Of a stretch of DNA of 64,000 nucleotides, positions 11,411-24,086 are shown one piece after another. The number at the start of each line of letters is the position of its first letter. The stretch's first letter is position 1. The notes beneath the pieces were generated by a model that searched no databases, was not told the origin of the DNA, and saw only the letters and a list, made by a program, of their open reading frames with translations. The translations under genes and the position numbers were made by a program. This stretch comes from Marisa cornuarietis (lineage: Eukaryota > Mollusca > Gastropoda > Architaenioglossa > Ampullariidae), in the NCBI GenBank assembly GCA_004794655.1, contig SMMW01000584.1:6702001-6766000 (forward strand), given 5' to 3'.

Positions 11411-14400
11411 CCAGTGAACTTGAAGATTGTTGGAATACATCCCAGTGGATGGCAGTCATCATTCAACTGTCAAAATGCCTCTGAAAGAGGCAGTCATCTA
11501 TTTTGGAAGTCGCTTGTATGTTTTTGTCTCGTGTTCGTCCTTGAAGCATTTAGTTTTTACGTCCCAAAAGCTCTCTCTATCTCATCAGCATCCCAACTCT
11601 TTTACTGTGGCATGAAACGACAGCTCAACACGTCAATGTCTTCCAGACTTTCTATGGGTTGAGAGAAAAAGGTCACATCAGCGAATTTTGTCTTTTTCTT
11701 CAAACTGTTGCAGATGTAATGGCTTGTGGAACTGATGTTTATCCTCTGTCCTCTGGGTATGTGTGCACGCACTCGTGAGTGACGGGTGCAAAAGCAAAAA
11801 AAAATTAATAATAGTAATAAAAACGCAGAAGCAGGAACATAAAGAAACTCTCAAGACCTTTGCTGTCTCAGCACGAAGCGATAATTGGCAGCTGTGCGTA
11901 TCCTTTCTATCTCCTTCCTTTGTTGGTGCGCCTTTATTTCATTCTGCTTCCTTTGCACATGTTCGCTATTGTAAATAGCAAATACAGCCTACATCATGGC
12001 CTGCATGCGAAGTCCCATGTACCCTTTCTTTTTTTTTTTTTTTTTTTTTTTTGGTCCTCGTTCGTGGTAGGCTAGCGTTGTGCTGCTCTGAGGCCGGTTG
12101 CATAAGACGTTCCTGACTTTAAAGCTGTTCTAAAAACGCAACTTTATAATCACTTCACAGTCATTTACATGCAATGCGAGAACGTTTTAGCAACGTTTAA
12201 AGTGATTTTTCTTATCTTAAATTTATAAGTTTTATTTTTTTTTTTTAAGTCTGTGCGTGCGTGTACGTCAGTACGAGCCGGTCATATAGCTCAAACGCAG
12301 TGAACGAAAAGCCTAAAAAATAAGGTAAAGCAAAATTATTGCACGTGCTCTTAGGCTGTGGTCTCATGGCCACATTCTAGTCTGTTTGTGAACCAACAAG
12401 GATAAGATGTGTGTGGGTCCGTGCATGTGTCTGTGTCTTGTCTGTTTGCACATCGAAGGTGTATGCGTGTAACCTAATGTAATCTAATATTCGGTTAGTC
12501 CTGTGGTGGCTGCCCTCCTAGATTTTAAAAAAAAACCGCTTCCATCGCACTTGTAGTTTTAAGGAGGGCACTACCTTTGACTTCGCGACTTGGTTTTTCA
12601 TTTCAACGTTTCACTTAATTATTTATCCGCACCTCACCTTCACCTGATTCTCTCGTTTTCTATGTGATCCTGATTATGTGCATGAATGCAGCACGTGGTT
12701 ATGCCTGCGCCTATATTTGTCATATGTCTCAGATTTTATCATTAAATTGTCATGGCGCTTAACCTTAACTTTTACCAGTCTTCTTCTCTTCATATTCTTG
12801 AATACTCTTTTACTGCTATTGAGCCTTCATAAATACTGTGCTATAGGGTTGGTTTCCTGGTGATAAGAAACTTCTTCCCAAAATTATAAACCTAGTTTAT
12901 CCCACTGTCTTGTTTACTGTTTTTCAGTAAGATTATCAACACAAAAGTGTTTTGTATTTACCCTGGACTGTAAGATGAGGTCTTCCATCAACAAAGATTA
13001 TATTTCGGCTTTAAATAGACTGAAGCGTATAACCTCATGCACGGTAAGGAGGGGAACTTGGGTCAACACCTAAAGTTGATGTGAGGAAAGTGTATTCGGT
13101 CTAAAGTGCAGCCGCCCTGTTGTTGTCTGGAGGATCGTGCACTTTTAACCCCTGATAGTAGGTGAGTCAGGACTGGACCCCGCTTTCCTCGTTTCGAGCA
13201 AACCAGGCACTGCTGTAAGTCTGGTTGTCTACCTCTGTAGAAATTGCTTGAGTATCCCGGGGTTTTTCTGCTGCACATTCGTCTGCTTATTTTCTCCTTT
13301 TGGACATATTCTCTAATATCCTATTGTCAGAAGTATGAAAGGAAGACAACCGAAAAGAAATAAAGAACATCACTGTCAGCACTATGTTTGTTTTGTTGTT
13401 TAGACTTGGTCATCCAAACACTCGATAACATTCATTCGTTCTTTTTGTTATGTATTTGTGAGTGAGTAATGATAATAATTTCAGTTTTGCAGGCCATTTC
13501 ACCTATATGGCAAATAATCTAACAATGCAGGAGTGACAGTTTCAGTAAATACAGTAAATTTCAGCATAGTGACACACGTACACATTGCCAAGCACAGCCA
13601 TACTATTTACATACATTTTCTGAGCTTGAGACTCTCAGATATGAACATTTAAAACGAAGCTTTCTTGAAGATTAGAGTATAAGAATTAAATTTTACAGGT
13701 AGGTAGGCACCAATAGTAGATGGTAGGAACGAACATTGTTTGTAGACATTCATATACTGGACATTCCACGCAAGAGGCATGCCATTTTTTACGAAAACAT
13801 TCTTAAAGTCTCAATTCGATTGTGAACAAGAATTGTGTTTTGATTACCTACTCTCTGTATTTTCAAAACGTAGACAAAACCATACGTAAAACATATTTTT
13901 CTATGACACTTAGATTAAAGATTATTATGCAAATACATAATCAAGTAACATTTTGGGTATTTGTCCTCTGTCATGCTCAACATTCTGCAGCAGTACTTAA
14001 TAACTTTAAGGAACTCATCAAGAATAAAAAAAATGTTCTACCATATTTTTCTAGAGAGATGTTATTTCAACCTTTCTAACACCCCCTATTAACTAGCACC
14101 ATTTTATGTACCCTTTCAATTTCTTCAACCTAAACGCCCCATGTTTCTTATCCTTTGAACAATATTGGCTTATTTTTCCATCACAAAGTTTAAACAACTT
14201 GTCAGTTTGGTAACACTCATATGTAAAACAGAGTTTTTACTCCCAGCCATACTCTAGATTTTTTTTTTTGCTACTTTCCTTGCCCAGATCTTATTTAGTA
14301 TAGCCAGAGAGACTAGATATCTAGTCTCTCTGATATGGCATCCTATATTTCTTTATGTGAAATTTCCTCATTTAACTTTGAGTGCAAAATATAGTGTGCT

Positions 14401-15910
14401 AGTGCTCATTAACGGTGTCTTCACCCTCTAGGCAACAATCACTTGTTGTGCTGTTTGCCTTTAAAAGATTCTTAAAATGAGTTATCCAAGCTTTGTGTGA
14501 GATTTTTGTTTAATTTATTTCTTATGAAGAGAGGCGTTTTTAATCTAGCCAAAAACTTCGAGTCATTGCACGCTGTATATAGTCCATTCACTATACGATT
14601 ATTTGATTATTTTGTTCAAGAGCTTTCTACTACATAAGTCTTTAAACTGCTTTTTCACATCAAAATATTTCTTTAAGTCATTGGGAGCGTTAGTTCTTCT
14701 AAATATTTAACTTTCTGTACTTGGTTTGTTTAGCCTGAAAACAACCCGCGTCCCACCACTGTGTTGCCTTGACCTCATTTTCTCACCTGCTGTTTGGAGA
14801 AACAAAACAGGATGAACTTTTTTTCTACACTATTTTCTAGTGCGGACATGAACTCTTCAAAGTCTTTTTCTTGATTTCCTGATCATCTTTTTTAAATGAC
14901 AGCGCATATTTCTCGCTTCCAAAAAAAGTAAACATCTTCCTCTAACATGGCATCTGCGTTTGCTACCTTGTGTTGACCTAAAAGGGAGATAAATATTAGT
15001 CTTTTACCACAGGTAATCTCTGCATTCAAAGCATGTCGATGACATTTGGTCGTACTTCCAAATCCTGAAGCGGTGGAGCATATGTATCTTTAACAGCTAG
15101 CATAGTATCTGGGAGAAAGGCAGTGTAGGCATTAAAATCTGCACACAGTAACCAGAAAAGATCCTGGAACTTGAGAAAGATTTCAATACCATCACAGTTC
15201 TCTTCATCACATAGTCTATAATACTCGTTTCGCAGAATTCACAAGATACTTATAAAATCTTCCTTGAACTGGAAAACATAGAATATTTGGGAATTGTCTG
15301 TTCGATGTCCGCTTATGTGCATGACAACATTTAGGATTATGCAAACAGTTTGAAAGAATCACAAAACGTCTTAAACGATTTATTTTTTTAACTTAACTTT
15401 GAGATCGTGCAAGTACGTAGGGGTGACACTTCCGATCGTTTCTGATGAAAAAAATTCCCTTCATTTTTAACGAATTATATCTGCGCCGGCCTACCCATCA
15501 TATAAATCTTGTCTGTTCCACAAGCCCATTGGTTGAGAAACCACACTTAAAAGATTCGCTATCTATGACAAGGAATGTTGTGGCGAGAGTATTCTTTCTT
15601 GTTGGCCACTTGGATTCTTTCAGAAATTTCCGGTGAGTGTCCATCATCCATCACACGAGGAGATAAATCCGAAAGAAAACACGCCTGAATTTTTTTACCT
15701 ATTAAAGTCTTACGTCTTGCCATAATTTTTTTTGTTTCTCTTTGAAGTTGCTAAAGGACACAGTGAAGGTGGGGGGAACGCCCGCGATCCAGACGGTAAG
15801 ACCATTCTGTCGTCACATCTTCGATTAACCTTTTTTATAACCCTCGGGTTGTGGTATGTTGTGAACAAAATAACTGCTACTCCCTCTTCTCCCTTCTCAG
15901 TCGTCGGGCA
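11411..15910. other. Intergenic, no supported gene
   Basis: AT-rich sequence with many homopolymer runs, including poly-T near 12030-12052. Apart from a 28-bp perfect palindrome at 14305-14332 I see nothing with coding or structural character. Confidence 0.6.
14305..14332. repeat. Perfect 28-bp palindrome
   Basis: Arm CAGAGAGACTAGAT is followed without a spacer by its exact reverse complement. It could extrude as a cruciform or fold as a tight RNA stem. No gene adjoins it. Confidence 0.9.
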
Positions 15911-16080
15911 GTCCTGTGGCGCAATGGTTAGCACCTGTCATCAAGTGAAGAATGTTTGTCCTGGGTTCAGATCTCGTCTCGGGCACGCTGTTCTTTTTTT
16001 ATGTGGCATCAGTTTACAGGGCTGGCTGCTTTGCCGTGACATATTCTTCGTTGCTGGCTCGGCGTAAAACACCAACTACC
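15911..16080 (+). mobile_element. tRNA-derived SINE, type 1
   Basis: A Pol III promoter is visible. The A-box-like TGGCGCAATGGTTAGCAC lies at about 15917 and the B-box-like GGGTTCAGATCTC at about 15963. The spacing is that of a tRNA head. The body then reads CTCGTCTCGGGCAC, followed by a T run and a tail GCTCGGCGTAAAACACCAAC. A second, diverged member lies at 35020-35290 and a tail-only copy at 7183-7230. The SINE class is clear from the boxes, but I cannot name the family. Confidence 0.75.
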
Positions 16081-16619
16081 CACCCGCCGGCTCTCTAAGT
16101 CGTCGAATTTGTCTTCAAGAGAACTAAAGTTTTTTCTTCTTCGGTTCGCTATTTTCTTTAATCACTTTAGAGATTTTATTCTGCATCGTTTCTATCTCCT
16201 TTAATGCTCTTTACTTTTCATCTCTCTGTCTACTCCGCTCATTTCAGAAGGCACACTACCTTCATGGTAGATAATTATGGTTGATAATTTTTTTAAGAGA
16301 TCCAGGGTAGGCTTCAACATTGCTGCACTGTAGCAAGAACCCAATAAAGAATGTCAACATCACACATGTGTCTTAACACAAACAGAACGAGCACACATTG
16401 CTGCTTCCACAAAGGCGCGTTGTCACATAAATCGCATGAGTCGAGTATAATGCGTAACCAGTAGCTCGGAAAGACACGAAATCGCTCGACATAATTTGCA
16501 GACTTCACACTTCTAATTTTTGTCTTCGGTTTTTTTTATTGTTTGAAATAATTTTAATATTAAATGTATTATTGGTAGTACTCACTGCAATCCTGAACAA
16601 ATCTGAAACCCTTCAAGAG

Positions 16620-16669
16620 TGCGTGCGTGCGTGCGTGCGTGCGTGTGTGTATGCGCGCGCGCGCTCGCG
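16620..16669. repeat. GCGT/TG/GC compound microsatellite
   Basis: Runs of GCGT, then TG, then GCGCGC form an alternating purine-pyrimidine tract with Z-DNA potential. Confidence 0.9.
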
Positions 16670-18158
16670 ACCCTTGCGTCAGGAACCATGCTAATCTACC
16701 AAGTATCGTTCCCATTTTCGCGTTTTGTACTACACACATAGTGGTGTGGTGTGTACAGACACAGAGAGGTTCGTACGGACCGCTGTCGTGCTCAGGCTGA
16801 CTGTCAAGTAAAAACGTGCAACTAGTTGTCAGCGTCACCTTTCATCAGCAGATTATCGCTAATGTGTGAAACCGAGTGGAAGAGACTTGATCAGACAAGA
16901 CAGCCTTTAAAGTCTCGGTCGCCACCTTATGTCCTACTTGATGTTCATTTCACCTGCTTCCCTGCTTGCCCATTTAGGTGCTTAGTTCTCTTTCCTATCT
17001 CCTATCTCATTGGTGATATATTTTCAACAACACAATACCCAAGATGTAGCATCTCATCTCCGTGGGCTCTATTCTTTTTTGAAAGACTACTGTCAGGATC
17101 AAAGTCCCGCATGCATTTAGAAGAAAAACGATCTGGAAGCAAATTTGCCTAACGTTGGAGGAGAGAGAAAGACAATATATATGCTACTCCAGATGTGTTT
17201 CAGTTTGCTTAGGGCTGGTGTCTGTGCTATTCTGGAGAGCACCTCTGGTTTTTAGACATTTATCTGAAACAACTGACCTCAAGCTTTTCAAACTGTAAAT
17301 CTTCTCTTTAGTTTTTGACTTAAGTTTCATTGCTGACGCCATCAGTGTTGTTGGTGAATCACCAGTCTGTTCTGCATTGATCTCCATGTCGTACGATACT
17401 CTGTTTCCTTCGCAGTTCACCCGTCTGGAGGAATAGGTTGATGATTGTCTTGCTTCTGATGATGGCTAACTCTCATCTGGGCTTTAGAGAAAAATTAACA
17501 CAAATGATCCAGACTCTTTGTTTCATGCAAATTTGAAGACGCTAAAACGTCAGAAACATATTAAGCCGCAAATATGGTAATATTCTGTGTAACGACACAA
17601 GGAACAATAATATAAGGGAGACGAGTCTATCCAAAGTGACAACATACCTATTGCTGACATTTCAAGCGCACTTAATGTCACGTTTTATGGTTCTTCTTTT
17701 AAATCTGAAGTAAAAACCAAGGCAAGACGCTCCGTAGATAAACCTATTGCGTTAAAAGAATTTGTCTTCAATTTTTGGTCCATGTTCTCCCATGCATTAA
17801 TAAGCAGAACCACGTAAATAATCCTGAGCGTGCTAATTCGATGTTCTTTGACAGAAGATCATCTAGGCATGACTGATTCTATCATTAATGCGTAAGCTCC
17901 TAGAGACGCTGAGAGGGTGTGTAGGTGGAAGGTTTAAAGGTCTACCTGAGTTCTGGTTCTTCGAGTGAGCAAGCGGATTTCAGCACAAGATTGTGCTTTC
18001 CAACATATATTTGAGAAAACCTTCTGCATTCTCGAGCTACAAGTCTATACATATCACAGAAAGAGGTCCAAGCCCTCCTACTAACTGTAACCTGGACATA
18101 TTATGTTAATCAGGCGTGTCCATTGATATCCGCGATGCCATGGTTTTGACTGCTCTCT

Positions 18159-18202
18159 GTGTCTAGTGATATTTATAGGCGTGTCTAGTGATATTTATAG
18201 GC
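18159..18202 (+). repeat. 22-bp perfect tandem duplication
   Basis: The unit starting GTGTCTAGTGATATTTATAG occurs twice head to tail with no difference. This suggests a recent slippage event. Confidence 0.9.
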
Positions 18203-19988
18203 CTCTCTCCCGATAGTGGAGGAAGGGTTATTTGTCCAGGCTTTTGGGTTGTTGGGGTTGGGGAGCATTGTGGACTTATCCCACCATTTTGTGAAAAAAG
18301 TTTGCATTCTTGGAGACCTTACTCACAGCAGTGGGGACAGTAGTCACAATGTCTTGGTCTTTACAAAGCCGTGAACGAGCACGCTGGAGTACCTTGTGGA
18401 GTTATCTGAAATGGTATGAAGTACGTGTTTATTGTTTTGAGACTGGGAGCGTGGGTAAAGGCAACGCACTCTCACCGACTTTTGTACACAATTTGTATGC
18501 AGCAAGAGTGCATCGATGTAGGCCACAGGGTCCCAACCGTCATGGTCTCTGCGCGTGATGCAGACAACTTAGACTGCTTTCATATTTGGTTTTGAATATA
18601 GAGGGTCTGGTGAAATATAGTGAAAGCTGAGACAGTGATTCTTCTGACTACACGACTGGTGTAATTGTTAAAGATGACCTTGCTATGTCCCTGTTTCGTA
18701 TCCCTTCTGTTGTCTATAATAAACATGTCAAACACGCGGCCCACTGGCCACTTGCGACCCTTTGCACGCACACCTGTGCCCCGCACAAAGGACACTGTAG
18801 CGATTCCGCAAAATCGGTTATGTAGGTATTTTCATACTTCACTGAAAATTTTTAAAAGTTCAATTTTTTCTACAAAGATTATGTCAATGTTCCCTTCTAC
18901 CTATATGTCATAAGTCGTTTTCCTTCGTGAAATCAACAAACACTTCTCAGAGACCAAGAATGACTGATCAACACTCTCATCTGAAAGTCGGAAATACACA
19001 GGCATTTTAGCCAAACATAGCAAAAATTGTCATTAAAACGAGGTGTCAAGCATACAAGTCTATGCTGCCGTTTAAAATATCTGTTCTTTTGTTAAACTAC
19101 TTCATTTCTTTGCATTCATGAATATGGCTAGCCGCTAAACCACTTGTATGCACATTCATGTTAAGCTTAAGTAATAAAAATATTCTGCAATAATTTTTAT
19201 TAAATGACTTTAATTAGTTGTCTTGTGAGGCCTTCTTGACAACACGAATGTACTGACGGAAACGAAAATCTGTTTTAAAATGCATTTTCTTATTTTTTTT
19301 AAAAAGTTCTGAAAATATGTTGTGTCTCTCTAAAAAGAGTTAAAGCCTAAAATTGTTTAAAATTAGAAATGTGTCATGCAACTGGCCCCTGGTCTATACC
19401 AATACCATAGGCTAGGGCGCAGGCCTTCCAGTCCGTTACTCATTCCAAAACGCCATGACAAATGTTTTTGAAAAGTAAGAAGAAGACTGGAGAAAGGTAT
19501 TAAGATCCCTTTCAAAGAAAGTGTTTGGTCTCCGGGGTTTACAGATTGAGTCTAGCAATCGCTGCAGCTGATATAGGGTCATCCTCCAATATTTTTTTAT
19601 TTCATCTTCCGCGTGCTTTCATAGTCTGCCTTCTGTGATAACAAAGTAGCGAGTTTTAGGGTATTCCAAGTATCTTTTGTGCTAACAGCACATCACTTGC
19701 CTACGCCAGAGAGAATAGATAAGTATTGTCTACTTGGAGTCGATTGACTGTCGCTGGAAGCCCCTTTGCAGAAAAAGTAAGTCTATTTTAGTCCCCAGAG
19801 TACTTTTATGTTTATACTCGACCTTTCTCACCTACTAAAACAGAAAATAAACTTGAGAAAGAAACAAATCGCGTTCTGCGTGCAACTTGAGTCAATGGCG
19901 TACATGTGCGTACACCGGAGGGCGTTGGCCTACAAAAACTTAATGCACATTAAACTCTCTCTCTTTCTCCCACACCCACACATACACA

Positions 19989-19991
<3 letters not shown>

Positions 19992-20029
<38 letters not shown>
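19992..20029. repeat. GT microsatellite
   Basis: Uninterrupted GT run of about 19 units, followed by AG and TATA-type simple sequence. Confidence 0.95.
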
Positions 20030-20034
<5 letters not shown>

Positions 20035-20269
20035 GAGAGAATGTGTGTATATATAAATATATACGTGTGCACGCAAGCGCGTCCACATTTAGTTGAATAA
20101 ATTAATATTTATAATTTACAAGTGTGTACATGTTGGCTATATCGCATTGGTATTCAAACATGAAAAGGGCGAATGTAGACACTCTGACATGGCAGGCGTG
20201 CGGCTTCAACGTCACTGTAATATATGGTGAAAACTATTACTATAATTTAGCTAGGTGTTATTTAATATA

Positions 20270-20979
20270 CAGTGAAACCTCGGTTTTCGTTGACCGGGTA
20301 CCGTCAATTTTTCCGCAAAAACTTTGTCTTGGTTTTCGTCGGTTGCCTCGGATTTCGTCGGGGTCCCCACGTGACCTCACTGCTAATTTTACGAAAACAA
20401 AGGGCGACCCACGCGTTCTCCTGCTCAGTGTGGTTTCGTTTCTAGTTGTGTGAGCATCACCCCCCCCCCCGTTTCTAGCCAAACAGTTCCATTGCTTTCC
20501 AGTGTTTTTGTGCTTTTTTATTGATTGGGAGTGTTAATACTACAATTACGTGTAAGTGATTACTGCGTATACAGCATTTGGTGTATGTGTAATGTGATTA
20601 ATTTGCGTTTCTTGTACGTAACTAACTTAAAATAAAATCACATGCGCTCAAATCTCCTTGTCCCTGCTAAGTGTTTCCTTTGCTAATAAGTTAACGCTCT
20701 CCTTTTAGCTCCATCATGGGACCAAAGAAAGTTTCCAGAGCCAACAGCTCCTTACATTAGTCTTTCATATTCATTTTATATTCATTTCTTATAGTTTTTG
20801 GTATTAAACACTATATTTATTCTCTATAAAATGTGTTTTCGGAATGTATTTTGGAGTGTCCAAAACGAATTAATTAGATATACATTGAGCCATATGCAAA
20901 CATTTGCCTCGGTTTTCGTCGGTTCGGCATTTCACCGATTGTTTTCGAATGATTATCCATGAAAACGGAGGCTTCATTG
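20270..20979 (+). mobile_element. pogo/Tigger-like non-autonomous DNA transposon
   Basis: The ends are imperfect inverted repeats. The left end reads CAGTGAAACCTCGGTTTTCG. The reverse complement of the right end reads CAATGAAGCCTCCGTTTTCA. The element is flanked by TA on both sides (20268-20269, 20980-20981), as expected for the Tc1/mariner/pogo superfamily. CGGTTTTCGTCGG motifs recur near both ends. Inside, 20716-20760 encodes MGPKKVSRANSS, then two codons and a stop. This matches the usual start of Tigger transposases. Almost the whole transposase is missing, so this is an internally deleted copy about 710 bp long. Confidence 0.85.
20716..20760 (+). pseudogene. Tigger transposase N-terminal remnant
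   Basis: A 14-codon frame beginning MGPKKVSRANSS, ended by TAG. In full Tigger/pogo elements this is followed by the CENP-B-type DNA-binding domain and the DDE domain. Both are absent here, so it is a deletion remnant and not an active gene. Confidence 0.7.
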
Positions 20980-20981
20980 TA

Positions 20982-21220
20982 GTTTGACGACTTTTACTGT
21001 AAAAAGGACTTGGCGACTTTAATGTTGATATGACGTGACTCTATAACTTGACGACTACTATTGTAATATGGCTTTATGGGTGTTACTTTAATATGACTTG
21101 ACCGCTGGTACTGTAATATAGCTTGTTGACTATTACTGTAATAAGGCGTCACGGCTGTTACTTAAATATCAAGACTGTTGCCACAATATGACATAGCTAT
21201 GATTACTGTGATATGAATGA
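20982..21220 (+). repeat. Decayed minisatellite, about 25-30-bp unit
   Basis: Variants of a unit resembling CTTGACGACTATTACTGTAA plus TATGG recur about eight times with substitutions and indels (for example near 21050, 21100 and 21120). The array begins right at the Tigger-like element's right end. Confidence 0.65.
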
Positions 21221-23950
21221 AGGGGGGGGGTACAGTCCTGATAGGAGCTTTTATTCTGCGACATGCAGATGCGTAGTTGTGAGATGTAACAAAGACATGA
21301 CCCGGGCTTCACTTGAAGCTGAATGCCGACTAGTCATAGTCGTGTGACCTAACCAACACGATGTTTTTCTCCTGCTGTTGTTAAGACACGACAAACCCCC
21401 TTCATCCTAATTTTGATGAATGGGGTCAACTTTTCTGACTTGCTTCAAACATCAGCCGATCAATAATGGTCTCCTCTTGCTCTACATCTAGTTTTGTTCC
21501 TTCTTTCTGTACACTTCGTCCTTGACCTCCCCCTTCCCACCTTACTTTCCCCTATCCGCCTTCCAACAGAAGAACTACTTTCTGACGCCCACTGAGTCGA
21601 GAGACTTCCTAAGGCCAAGGACAGTTCTTCCCTAGAGTCCTCGGCACGCATTCCACCTCCATCCCAGCCCGCAGTGAGTCGACAGAGGTTGCGGAAACAC
21701 GGCTGCACTAGAATTCTTTGGGTTAGTTTTCGGCGAGGTGTATGCCCAGTGCAAGAAAGTAGGCCTCCATGCTGTGGATTGGCTGCGAGCAGGAATATGC
21801 AACAACCAAATCTAGTACCCTCTTTTTTAAGGCCCGAAATATCGTTTCACACCCGTGACTAATGTCAGTCAGCTGAGGTGCTTCGGCTTGCAGTTGACCC
21901 AGTTATTTAAGATCGGTTAAAGCTTACCTATCCTAGTCTGCGTTCGTTCGGATGCGCGCGCCTGCATGTGTGTTTGTGTTGTGCGTGCGTGTGTGTGCAC
22001 GCGTGCTAGTGCAGTGGCTTATCCGTGATTTTTGCATTTGCGCGCCTATAGTTTCTTTAGTCCAAACGTAATTAGTTTTCAGCCAAGTGCATATCAGCAA
22101 GCTTACCTGATGCTGCTTCTGCAGTAGGTGCCCATATTCTCCCCCACTACCACCACCACACCCAGCACTTTTGGTGGAAGCACTCCCCGCCCACCACCAA
22201 AAAAAAAAAAAAACTCCTCGACAATAACAACAGCAGCAGGTGTTTTTGTGTGTTTGGGTCTGCTGCGCTCAAGGTCTCTCATTAGGAAAGAGTCGCCCAA
22301 AGTTTTCTGTGACCAGCAGTAGTGCCAGCCGTCAAACCGAAGCTCGATTCTTTAAACGCTGCTATTGCCATCAAAGCAAGTGTTGCGTTGAGGAGAGGGC
22401 TGTAGATTGGAGGATTGGTATGGGGAGCTGGCGGGAGCAAACTGGTGCAGACGTCTCCCAAGGCTGATCACTTCTTGCACTTGCCACTAGGGTCACCCGC
22501 ACTTTGGCAGAATTCCTTAGCGGACACCAGTGTTTGTCAAGACACTGCAGACTGCCGATACAGTCAACTCTTTCGCTTATCGAGTGCGAATATGTAGTAC
22601 AAGGACTGCACTCAATCACCTTCCTCTTTCCCTCTCTCCCCTTTTCCGAAACTAAGTCCACCCTTCGTTGAAGTCTTGCACTGGGAGCTTTATCTCAACT
22701 CATATGTGAAAATTATTTGACTAAGCACATGAGTACAGAAAGTATATCTCGTGTGTCATGATCAATAATTATTCTTAGCTTTCTTTGTCAACGAGCAACG
22801 CAGAGCCAGTTAAATGTTAGCACATAAAAGGGTCTGAATACGAAAAATAAAGAATGTTTGCACCTCACTGGTGGCGCTGCTTTGGTGAAGATTTATTACT
22901 AACGCTTCTATATTAGTATCGGAATTCAACTTACCATTCCCCACCCCCACTTAAGTCGCTAGCTTCATAAAGTTGTGCTGTATTCTTCCACGAGGCACAG
23001 ATCGACAGTATGACAGTATGCGCCACACATTTACCCGACGTTAAAGAAACAAAGGAAATAAATTTTAAGATTGTGTAAAATGATGTTCAATACTTAAAAA
23101 CATATTTTTAAAAGCGCATTGGAAAATAACATTCATACACATAAAGAAAAAAGTGGCGAGTCAGGTTAACAGAACAATTTATAAAACATCCCACAACAAA
23201 AAAGTATAAAATGTGAGTTAAAGGAAAAAATTATTAATAATTCATATTTTATTTCTTATATTTAAATTCTCATTAATTTTAACGAAACAACTTTTAAATT
23301 ACATTTCTGCCATTTCTGGTAGCCCACCTCAGAAGTTTGAATCGAGAGTGTTTATAGGTTTTCGTTTTCGCATGACAACATCCTACTTCCAAAATTCGAT
23401 TCAAATCTATATAAAGAGTTGCATGGGTGACTATATCCCTTTCAATGAGCTGAGCAAGCCGACTCAAGAGGCGAAATTAGACTCGCACACCACCTCGACT
23501 ATGTACGTCTTGACAAAGACAAACAAGAGGGGATTCCCCGTAACTTTCGCTTTAAAATTCCTGGCTTCGCTTGCATTATCTTAATATTTTTCCTGTGGTC
23601 CTCAGTGAGATCTATAATGTAATAAATAATATTTTCTTTCTTCTTTTTTCTATTTTATTTACTCGCTCGCACAACTCTAAAAATAACCCATTGCTAATTC
23701 CTCCGCCCTCACAGCCAGCCCCTCCTAATACTTCACTAATATTTGAATGAATTCATTTTAAATCGATTTGTAAGTCAATGTTTTTAAACGTGCTTGCACT
23801 TTTGAGCTTTATCATTCTTCCCTTCACTTTCTACGCCTTCTTCGCAAGCACCCGCCCCCTCTTGTCACGCAAATAAATCATGAAAGACTTGACAAGACGG
23901 TAGTTTACCAGTCGTCCGCTTGTCCTCAAACGGGTGACACCGCCGGCGGA
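21221..23950. other. Intergenic region upstream of the P450
   Basis: No supported gene. It contains a G run near 21223, a poly-A run at 22199-22213 next to C-rich sequence, and long AT-rich stretches at 23040-23300. Confidence 0.55.
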
Positions 23951-23963
23951 GGAAATGTTACCC

Positions 23964-24003
23964 TGCGCATGCGCTGCCTGGTGATTAGCGCTGTCTATAT
24001 ATA
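23964..24003 (+). promoter_or_regulatory. P450 promoter: NRF1-type palindrome and TATA box
   Basis: TGCGCATGCGC at 23964-23974 is a perfect NRF1-type palindrome. TATATATA at 23996-24003 lies about 84 bp before the P450 start codon, leaving room for a 5' leader of roughly 55 bases. The placement relative to a strong gene supports it. Use as a promoter is inferred. Confidence 0.55.
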
Positions 24004-24086
24004 GGCCAACTTTGCGATGCAGACGACAGTACGGCGTCCCTGTAACTTCTGTTGCCGTACGCAAGGTGCGAGAAATACCGGGCAGC

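Larger units (their letters stand above)
16081..20269. other. Intergenic, no supported gene
   Basis: No exon recognised. Contents include a GTGC/GCGC compound repeat at 16620-16669, a 22-bp tandem duplication at 18159-18202 and a GT microsatellite at 19992-20029. Confidence 0.6.
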
